Made by a program: the position numbers and the translations under genes. A DNA stretch of 64,000 nt. It comes from Gracilibacteraceae bacterium (lineage in GTDB: Bacteria > Bacillota > Desulfitobacteriia > Desulfitobacteriales > Syntrophobotulaceae). Shown in pieces: positions 1 through 7,173 of this stretch (positions are counted from its first letter, which is position 1; each line of letters begins with the position of its first letter). Below the pieces are notes generated by a model. The model searched no databases. It had not been told where the DNA came from and saw only the letters and a list, made by a program, of their open reading frames with translations. The stretch lies in assembly GCA_031266805.1 (NCBI GenBank), contig JAISAH010000111.1, forward strand, positions 1 through 64,000, in the 5' to 3' direction.

Positions 1-107
1 GTTGGAACATCACCGCCATACATAAGTTGTCACTTTCAGGTGTTCTCATGGCGGTGTGTTCCTGCCGATAGCCGCGCTCCCTGTTTCGCTTTGGCGCGGT
101 CGCGCGT

Positions 108-3100
108 CTATCCGCCGAAAGCGTAGAGCTTGGTCTCCGGGGTGATGGCCCCGAAATCCGCGCCCGCGGGATCGTTCCCCGGCAGGAGGACGATGGCGGC
201 CTTAGTCTGGGCGGCGAGGGCGGAGCCGGTCAGGGCGTCCACCAGAGTATTCCCGTCCGCCGTGTAAATATTCGTGTACTCAAAGTTCAGGGCGTCGCGG
301 ACGGCCTTGTTCGTCTCATAGCGCGTCGCGCCGTAGAGCCTTGTGGCCCCGGCCACGTCACGCACCAGAGTTGGGCCGCCCAGAATATAGACCTCTCCCG
401 TCGGCGCGCCGCTGACGCTGCCATCAGGACTGGCTATTTGGATAGCGTAGCCGTTGGCGGCGGCGAATGAAGCCGCGCTGACGGCGTCGGCGATAGCGTT
501 ATAACCGACGATGAATGTGCCTTTCGGGGCGGTCAGTTTCGCGCCCACCAGTTCCGCCGTCTCAAAACGGCTGGCCCCGCGTAAAGTCTCAACCGTGAGA
601 CCGGGCAGCGCCGCCTGCAGCGCGCCGATCACATCTTGGCTGATGGCGCCGACGGCGTAAACTTTCTTAGCGCCCAGGCGCTGGATCTCCGCGACCACAG
701 CGGGGTCAAGGGTTCCGGTACTGAGGAGGATCGGGGCTTTTTCCTGACCGGCCAGCGGCGCGACGGCCAGCGCGTCGATCAGGTTATTCTGCCCGCCGGG
801 AGCGAGGATTACCGCCTCGGCGCTCGTCCAGCCCTGACGGGAGATGGCGACGGAAGTTTGCACCCGGTCCGCGCCGCTGATATAACTGAGGCTGGCTTTG
901 CTCACCGTGATCGGCGCGGCTGCTTCCGGAATGGCGGTTGTCGCCAAGCCGCCGCCCCCGTTCGGAGAAGGTTTCCCGACCGGCGGGTCTGGCGTGACCG
1001 CCTTTTCCACATAGCCGACCGCGTAATAGGAGAGATGATTGGTATAAAATGTCACTCTGCTAGTGTCCGAGTTGTAATCCACCGCCCCCGGCATGGGTTC
1101 GCTGTCATACCAGACTGTAATCGTGACCCGCGCCGGGTCTATGCTGTCCGGCAGCGCGTATGGCAAAGAGATTGTGAGATTGCCGCCGAAATTCCGTATC
1201 TGTTCTTTGGTGTCGCCCTCCACATAGTAAACGCTCAGGTCAAACACTTGGGCGCCCTTGGCGCTTTCCGGCAGCGCGTCCAGCTCTGCCTGTTCCTGCG
1301 CCTGCGCCGGCTTGCTGATAACGACGTTCACGTCTTTACCCGCACCCGCCTGCGCGCGTGCAGTGCCGAGCGTCTCCCGGTCAAAGCTGATGCTGCCCAC
1401 CGGCGATGTGATGGTAATGGTTTCCAAGGCGCTGTCTTCTTTCTCCAGTTCTTCGAGTAAAACATCGAGCGCCGCCGGCGGCAGGGCCACATAGACCGCG
1501 TCTACAGCCGTCACGCCCTCCGGCAGGGTATCAGGTAAATTCACGCTGATTTCTAGAGTTGTAGTGTTGTTCCCCACGGCCTCTTGCACCGCGTCTGTGA
1601 CAAAATCCTCGTCTACTGTGACCGCGGCGGCCGGAGCGCCGTTATCGCCCGTGATGATATCCTTCGGCGCGACTTCTATCGGGACGCTCGTCGGGGCTTC
1701 ATCGGGAGGCTGAGGCGGAGCGACCGCTGGCAGCAAAGCCTCGATAGCCGCCAGAATCGCCGCCGTCCGTGTGTCGATCATGGTCTGGGTCACGCCCTCC
1801 AGGGTTTTCAGGGTCTGGCCTGCCCGAACGCCGGCTAAGAGAGCGGCGTAAGACTCGGGGCTATAGGCGCTCGCGTTTGCGCTCACGTTCCCGGCCGCCG
1901 TTATCGCCGCGTCCAGAGCGGAGGCGTCAGGCGCCTCGCCGTCCAGGTCGATCCCGCTCCAGTCGATCCACAGCCGGGCCGGCTGGTTAGCCGACGCGCC
2001 CATGATCGGGACGTTCACGTAGACGTCCGTCCACTCCACGCCCGGCGTGACTTCTATCCCGAGTTCTTTCGGGTAAAGCCAATCCTCACCCGTGTTGAAA
2101 CTGTCTTTAGTATCGTAGTGGCTGTAAACCTCAGCCGGGACCAGCTTATAAGTTACAAGGATCCCGCCGTCATCTTTAACAACATTTTCCATTTTGGAAA
2201 ACTCTTTTAAGGAACCCTGCTGTCCCAAAAAGGTTAGGGGTTGGAAGATCAGGCGCAATTCGACTTTCCCATTTTCGACCACGAGCTTAGACTGAGCGTG
2301 GTCGATGGCGTTGTTGCCCATGGAATATTGATTCTGCGTATAGTGCCACAGTTCGGTCTTGTTCGCGAGGGAATATTCGCCGTCGATGAGGCCGACCAGC
2401 AGATCGTCCTCGGCGGCCAGCGCCGTCTGAGCGGCCTCGAGTGCGGCGATCTGCGCCGTGATTTGCTCCGCGCTCAGACCGCCGGCCAACAGCGCCGCCT
2501 TAGCCGCTTCGACGGCGGCGGTCAGCGCCGTGTAAGAACTGGCGATATAGCCTGTGCCCTCTATCGCCTCAGCCGCCGCGACAGCGGCTTCCAGCGCCGC
2601 CTCGTCCGCCGCCGGCCGCGCGGCCTCAGCCTCGGCCAGCGCGGCGGCCACGGCTTCTTTGATGCCGTTACTGGCCAACGTCGCGCCGGTTATGGCGTCC
2701 ACGTCCTCCAGACTCACGCCGCCAGCGGCCTGAGCCGTCATGATCTGAGCGGGCACGGAAGCCGCGGTCTGCCCGCTCACCACACCCGTGCCGCCGTTGG
2801 TAAAGGCCATGGCGAAATAGCCGGGGGTCTGAGCGTGCGTTCCGGCCGTGATGCCGAGGATACGCCTGTCGCTCACTTCTACATTGATTTCGATCGCGGC
2901 GCTGCCGTTGCCGGCATAGCCCCGGCCCACGCCCTTATAGACGCCGGGGCCGTAGATGACCGGCCAGTCGCTGTCGTCGATATCCGTTTCCGTCTCCCGC
3001 GCCAAGGCTATAGCTTCCCGCAGCGCGGTTTTTGCCGTCTGGATCCCGTCTGAATCCAAACCGGTCTTATTATATTGAGTCTGAGCCGCGCTGATCGCCG

Positions 3101-5201
3101 CCCGCAGATCCATGACTTTCTCCAGCGCGACTGTTTCCAGCGCCCGCCGCGCTTCCTTCAAGGCGGCGGCCAAAACGTTCTTGTCATAGCCGGCGAGAGG
3201 GTTCTCCCCATCAAACAGCGTGGCTGAGGTGACGACTAGCCGAGCATAGCGCGAGCCAAATTCCATAATAGGGATGTCCATTAATATACGGTATTCGTCT
3301 CTGGCGCTGGGTGACGCTAGTGGTAGAATTATACGTTTCGGAAATTCAATGTTGTAATTCTCATGGATATTCTGTGATACCCCATCCACATCGTTGGCGA
3401 TGATTTCCTCGTCTGTAAAGTAAGAGAGGTGTTCTGCGGGCACATTGTCATGATATATTTCGCTCAAATAACCCTGAAGCGTTTCTCCCACATAAACAGA
3501 TCTGTTCTGCAAATACAGTAGCGGTGTCTGGCCAGCGACCGTCTCAATGTAGCCCCATTCATTCTCAATGGCGGTGTTGCCCATAGAAGGTTGATCTTCG
3601 TGATCATTCATAATAGCGACGGAAACTCGGTACAGCCCGGAAGGAAGATTATCCGTCCTGATGCCGGGGACCATCTCGCCGATAAAGTATGAAGCGTTCA
3701 ATGCTTTTATATCCTTTGTCGAGACCTCAGCAAAGAGTCCGTCCTCACTAACGGTAAAAGGGACGTTATAGTTGATTTCTTTATCGGCGGTCAGCCATCT
3801 GTGAATTCGGATTTTATTTGTATCCCATTCCGCCGGTATGGGGAAACAGACTGTGACGTCATTCACAGGAGCAAAAGTATGCCCTGCTGTGTTGAGTAGC
3901 CCAAGTGCGTAAACACGGTATCGATCCGTGTCGCTACCGCTGAGGGCAGCCATTGCGGCAAAATCCCCTGGACGCATATTGGGAAGCGCCGGATCGTATT
4001 CGCTGTATTGCTCAGCAGAAAAATCCGCACTAGCTGGAATAGCGGTGCTGAGATAGCGGAGAGCTACGCCTGATTCGGTTTGCTTGACTTCCGCGCTGAT
4101 AGGTACATAACTTAAATGTAGCCAGGCATTAGCAGTTTGTGAGACATCTTTATTATTGTAGAGAGTTTTTGTATGGAGTTTTAAGTATACACCAAAAATC
4201 AGATCGGTGTAGTCCATATCCAATTCAAAAGTGCTCGCGTCTATTATTTCCACATTGGCCCACGCCGCCCCCATCTGCTCATTTAGGTAATATCGAGGGT
4301 TTGCCTCCGAAGCAAGCTTCCTGCCGCTCGCTTTTTGTAGAGTGAACTCATCATCAGACTCTTTGAGCTTGAAAACAGCCTTGAGCTTCCCTGCGTCGTC
4401 CACCGCCACCTCAGCGCCCGCGAGGAAATCCGGCACAGTGTAGGCTGAATTGACTCTAGTCGCTGTATTGTCAGTGCCAGTTCCGGTATATATATTAGGG
4501 TTAGTCCAAAAGCAACTCATTTCGTAAAAGCCTTCATCCAACGATCCATCAGGCAGGGAGATAGCCACGTCGGTATTGAAGACTATACTTTGGTCAACAA
4601 AGCTATAACCTGCTGCAGTAATAGCGTCTGAGTAAGCCCTAGTCCATACCTCGGTCGGTTTGCTACTCAGCGAAAATGTGAGAAGCCCTGTATCCATCGT
4701 TTCATCGTCGATTTCTCGCTGCACACCACTTAGGTAGTATTCATTATTTATCGCGTCTATCGTTCCTTTGTCCGTCAGTTCCACCAGCAAGTCCGCCGGG
4801 CAATCAAGGGTTCCCGGTTTGAGTTTCGCCAAATCAGTATAGGCGCTACCATAACTGTCTTTTATTGCGCTGTGACAGTCCGGGTCAACGATGGATATGA
4901 AGTCAATAACACTGTACGAATTGTATTGCAGTGTGATTGTGTATTCCCCCGCGCCGTCACTATATACAAGCGCGCGCTCATTGAACTGAATACGTTGGCT
5001 GGCTTGGAGCGCCTGTGGGGCGACTACTCTGTATAATTGAATCGGAACAGAATAATACCCCGCGGCCAAATGTTCAGCCACAGGATCGCCACTACCATCG
5101 GCCCAAACAGGTGCAAGGCTGTAACTAAACGGTTGGGCTAGAACTATTACCATCAAAAGCACAGCCATTTTGCGCAACAACGGCAAGTTGCTATTTTTCA
5201 T
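108..5201 (-). CDS. Large secreted surface protein: signal peptide, several NEAT-like domains, FMN_bind domain, C-terminal CWB2 cell-wall-binding repeats
   Basis: 1697-aa ORF; N-terminal signal peptide (LLRKMAVLLMVIVLAQPFSYSLAPVWA); NEAT-like blocks (GLYRVSVAIMNDHEDQPSMGNTAIENEWG; GEYSLANKTELWHYTQNQYSMGNNAIDHAQSKLVVENGKVELRLIFQPL); FMN_bind-like YKGVGRGYAGNGSAAIEINVEVSDRRI...DAITGATLASNGIKEAV; CWB2-like ISGADRVQTSVAISRQGW...RLYGATRYETNKAV. Confidence 0.85.
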   Translation of the reverse strand: MKNSNLPLLRKMAVLLMVIVLAQPFSYSLAPVWADGSGDPVAEHLAAGYYSVPIQLYRVVAPQALQASQRIQFNERALVYSDGAGEYTITLQYNSYSVIDFISIVDPDCHSAIKDSYGSAYTDLAKLKPGTLDCPADLLVELTDKGTIDAINNEYYLSGVQREIDDETMDTGLLTFSLSSKPTEVWTRAYSDAITAAGYSFVDQSIVFNTDVAISLPDGSLDEGFYEMSCFWTNPNIYTGTGTDNTATRVNSAYTVPDFLAGAEVAVDDAGKLKAVFKLKESDDEFTLQKASGRKLASEANPRYYLNEQMGAAWANVEIIDASTFELDMDYTDLIFGVYLKLHTKTLYNNKDVSQTANAWLHLSYVPISAEVKQTESGVALRYLSTAIPASADFSAEQYSEYDPALPNMRPGDFAAMAALSGSDTDRYRVYALGLLNTAGHTFAPVNDVTVCFPIPAEWDTNKIRIHRWLTADKEINYNVPFTVSEDGLFAEVSTKDIKALNASYFIGEMVPGIRTDNLPSGLYRVSVAIMNDHEDQPSMGNTAIENEWGYIETVAGQTPLLYLQNRSVYVGETLQGYLSEIYHDNVPAEHLSYFTDEEIIANDVDGVSQNIHENYNIEFPKRIILPLASPSARDEYRILMDIPIMEFGSRYARLVVTSATLFDGENPLAGYDKNVLAAALKEARRALETVALEKVMDLRAAISAAQTQYNKTGLDSDGIQTAKTALREAIALARETETDIDDSDWPVIYGPGVYKGVGRGYAGNGSAAIEINVEVSDRRILGITAGTHAQTPGYFAMAFTNGGTGVVSGQTAASVPAQIMTAQAAGGVSLEDVDAITGATLASNGIKEAVAAALAEAEAARPAADEAALEAAVAAAEAIEGTGYIASSYTALTAAVEAAKAALLAGGLSAEQITAQIAALEAAQTALAAEDDLLVGLIDGEYSLANKTELWHYTQNQYSMGNNAIDHAQSKLVVENGKVELRLIFQPLTFLGQQGSLKEFSKMENVVKDDGGILVTYKLVPAEVYSHYDTKDSFNTGEDWLYPKELGIEVTPGVEWTDVYVNVPIMGASANQPARLWIDWSGIDLDGEAPDASALDAAITAAGNVSANASAYSPESYAALLAGVRAGQTLKTLEGVTQTMIDTRTAAILAAIEALLPAVAPPQPPDEAPTSVPIEVAPKDIITGDNGAPAAAVTVDEDFVTDAVQEAVGNNTTTLEISVNLPDTLPEGVTAVDAVYVALPPAALDVLLEELEKEDSALETITITSPVGSISFDRETLGTARAQAGAGKDVNVVISKPAQAQEQAELDALPESAKGAQVFDLSVYYVEGDTKEQIRNFGGNLTISLPYALPDSIDPARVTITVWYDSEPMPGAVDYNSDTSRVTFYTNHLSYYAVGYVEKAVTPDPPVGKPSPNGGGGLATTAIPEAAAPITVSKASLSYISGADRVQTSVAISRQGWTSAEAVILAPGGQNNLIDALAVAPLAGQEKAPILLSTGTLDPAVVAEIQRLGAKKVYAVGAISQDVIGALQAALPGLTVETLRGASRFETAELVGAKLTAPKGTFIVGYNAIADAVSAASFAAANGYAIQIASPDGSVSGAPTGEVYILGGPTLVRDVAGATRLYGATRYETNKAVRDALNFEYTNIYTADGNTLVDALTGSALAAQTKAAIVLLPGNDPAGADFGAITPETKLYAFGG

Positions 5202-5227
5202 AAATATTTAATACTCCACAATATAGA

Positions 5228-5321
5228 GTTATGGCGGTATTCATACCATAATCTCCTACAAATTTGTAACCCATCCCTGCGAGGGTTCGCGGCAAAGCGA
5301 TATGGTAAAATACGCCATAAC
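5228..5321 (-). other. Putative structured RNA leader or small foldback element upstream of the 1697-aa NEAT gene
   Basis: Imperfect ~22-bp inverted repeat 5229-5250 (TTATGGCGGTATTCATACCATA) versus 5301-5320 (TATGGTAAAATACGCCATAA), with smaller dyads inside (ACAAATTTGT; AACCC...GGGTT on the minus strand). Confidence 0.5.
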
Positions 5322-5337
5322 TACTTAATTTTTACAC

Positions 5338-5367
5338 GGGAGCGCCGCCATCAAAAGCGGCGCTCCC
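5338..5367. terminator. Strong GC-rich hairpin (possible terminator or processing hairpin, weak U-run)
   Basis: Perfect 11-bp inverted repeat GGGAGCGCCGC-catcaaaa-GCGGCGCTCCC just downstream of the 162-aa gene. Confidence 0.5.
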
Positions 5368-5404
5368 AAATGTCAATTGCAACTGGTGCTATCAAAGCGA
5401 TGAG

Positions 5405-5893
5405 TTACTGCGGATATCTGGCCAAGTAGTAGGTTTGAGCGTTATCATGGTAGAAATTCAGGTAAAAATCAGCTTCGATTGCTGAAATTGAATCTTCGGC
5501 GTCGTCTATTACTACGTCAATAAGTTCAAAATCAGAGAGATTAAAGACAGCTTCTCCATTGCCAGCACCTTCATCTTCCGCATAAACAGACGTGCTATCC
5601 ACTTCAATATCTTCTACATAGGCGTCAGTGTAGTATACTAGCGTGTGCTTGAAATAGAAAGTAACTGTTCCATCTACAGGGTTGTCATAGCCCTTAACAA
5701 CTCCCTGACCATGGGGAACAGGGACAATATCGGTGCCGTTGTCATAGAACAGATAGTATACAGGAGCAGTGTCACTTCCGGCTGTGGGATTGTCGGGGGC
5801 GCCCCAAGTTCCCGCGAAGGCGGGGGCGGCGATCAGGCTGAAAGCCAAGACCGCGGCGACGAGCAAAGTGGTGATTTTGTGGTTTTTCAACAT
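5405..5893 (-). CDS. Small secreted protein of unknown function (162 aa, signal peptide)
   Basis: Complete ORF with clear signal peptide (MLKNHKITTLLVAAVLAFSLIAAPAFA) and AGGAG upstream of ATG; sits between NEAT-protein gene and regulator. Confidence 0.75.
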   Translation of the reverse strand: MLKNHKITTLLVAAVLAFSLIAAPAFAGTWGAPDNPTAGSDTAPVYYLFYDNGTDIVPVPHGQGVVKGYDNPVDGTVTFYFKHTLVYYTDAYVEDIEVDSTSVYAEDEGAGNGEAVFNLSDFELIDVVIDDAEDSISAIEADFYLNFYHDNAQTYYLARYPQ

Positions 5894-6115
5894 TATAAAC
5901 TTCTTTCTCCTAACACTGAGCAGTAGGCAGCTTTGTTCATAATTGCAACTGATGGGTTCTGGTTATTGTGCCGGGCCGCCTGAGTACAAGCGGCGCTTTG
6001 GCTGTTATGTTAACACCTCGACGCGTTACAAATGGCCAATCCGTAACTCCCGGAGCATACCGGTATTTGTGCTTGAACTTGCTCCAGGCTGCCGAATGTG
6101 TAAACACCCTTTCCT

Positions 6116-6320
6116 TGTTACCACGGGCGGGGACCCCTCCGTCCGCAGCAGTAGGGCGGCGCGCCCTCCTGCTGCGGACACCTCCCCTGGAAGGGGAGGC
6201 AAGGGACCGCCGGGTGGCGACTTGGGTCTCGTTGGATTCTGGGACGCGGTTCGGAAGAGAGGGGATGGAGGGGAGTCGCCCCTCCGTGGGAGGGCGGAGG
6301 GGTTCCCTCGATAGGTAACA
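6116..6320. mobile_element. MITE-like foldback repeat element (~205 bp)
   Basis: Outer TGTTACC (6116-6122) / GGTAACA (6314-6320); adjacent imperfect IR GGGGACCCCTCCGTCC / GGGCGGAGGGGTTCCC; internal perfect hairpins GTCCGCAGCAG...CTGCTGCGGAC (6141-6179) and CCTCCCCT...AGGGGAGG (6181-6199); no conserved ORF. Confidence 0.6.
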
Positions 6321-6499
6321 CTAACTTTCGCTCACTGATGATCCTGAAACTTCTCCTTGACTGCGCTCTGCCGTTAGTCGTTGATAACTTGATATTAATT
6401 TACCACAATAGAAAGAGCGTGTCAATACCCTGGGAGAAAATTTTTGATAAAATTTCATTAACCAATATTATTGAGGTTATTCCATTTTTTCTTCACGTT

Positions 6500-6547
6500 A
6501 ATGTTAGCATCTTTGCGCAATGCGCAAAATTAACATATGTTAACATT
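6500..6547. promoter_or_regulatory. Cluster of operator-like dyads
   Basis: TTTGCGC-AAT-GCGCAAA (6512-6528), perfect 14-bp palindrome TTAACATATGTTAA (6530-6543), outer AATGTTA/TAACATT, in an AT-rich intergenic region. Confidence 0.5.
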
Positions 6548-6750
6548 CAAATTTACTTGCTTGGATCCGTCAGGGTTTCAGCGCCGCCGCTCCGCGCGCC
6601 CCTGTCAAAAACGAAAGTTGGCGAAAAAAAGTTAATGTTTTTTCAGAGAGGAATTTTACATATTTCCGGCGTTTATTCATATTTTTTCGCTATTTACCCA
6701 TTTTTTTCCGCAGAAGTGACGAACGGGCCGGGGAACTGGCGTCAAAAAAG

Positions 6751-7173
6751 CTATTTCCCCGGATGTTGACGCTCGCTTCGGTAACGCTCAAGCTCCGCCC
6801 GCGGGATAAACCACTGCCCGCCTGTTTTGAGGGCGCTCAGTCCGCCCCCTTTGAGCAGATTGTAGATCGTTCCCCGGCTGAGGCGCAAATACAGGGCCGT
6901 CTCCGAGACGGTGCACAGATCCGCGAACGCGCCCGTGCTAGGCGAGCCGTCGTCCGCGCCCGCGCTCACGGCGATTTCCGCCGGGACCGCGATGCCTCGT
7001 GCCTGGCAATAATTGACAAACGATACGCGCGTCAGCGCGTTCGGCGTGGAATGTTCTCTTTCCCATCTGTTGACGGTCACATAACTGATCTGCAGATCCG
7101 CCGCCAATTGCCGCTGGGTGACGCCGAGTTCGGCGCGCGCTTTTTTTACAAAATCAGAGAAACTCATGCTCAT
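6751..7173 (-). CDS. XRE-family HTH fused to excisionase-type (HTH_17) DNA-binding domain; transcriptional regulator
   Basis: MSMSFSDFVKKARAELGVTQRQLAADLQISYVTVNRWE (HTH_3) plus CTVSETALYLRLSRGTIYNLLKGGGLSALKTGGQWFIPRAELERY (HTH_17); ATG at 7173 overlaps upstream TGA (ATGA). Confidence 0.8.
   Translation of the reverse strand: MSMSFSDFVKKARAELGVTQRQLAADLQISYVTVNRWEREHSTPNALTRVSFVNYCQARGIAVPAEIAVSAGADDGSPSTGAFADLCTVSETALYLRLSRGTIYNLLKGGGLSALKTGGQWFIPRAELERYRSERQHPGK

Noticed and set aside
5943-6321. ORFs of 123, 116 and 67 aa on both strands
   Set aside because: They lie largely over the GC-rich foldback element; Gly/Arg/Pro-rich translations without domains.
6338-6769. 143-aa + strand ORF
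   Set aside because: Covers an AT-rich intergenic/operator region and runs into the regulator's 3' end; no domain and no RBS noted.
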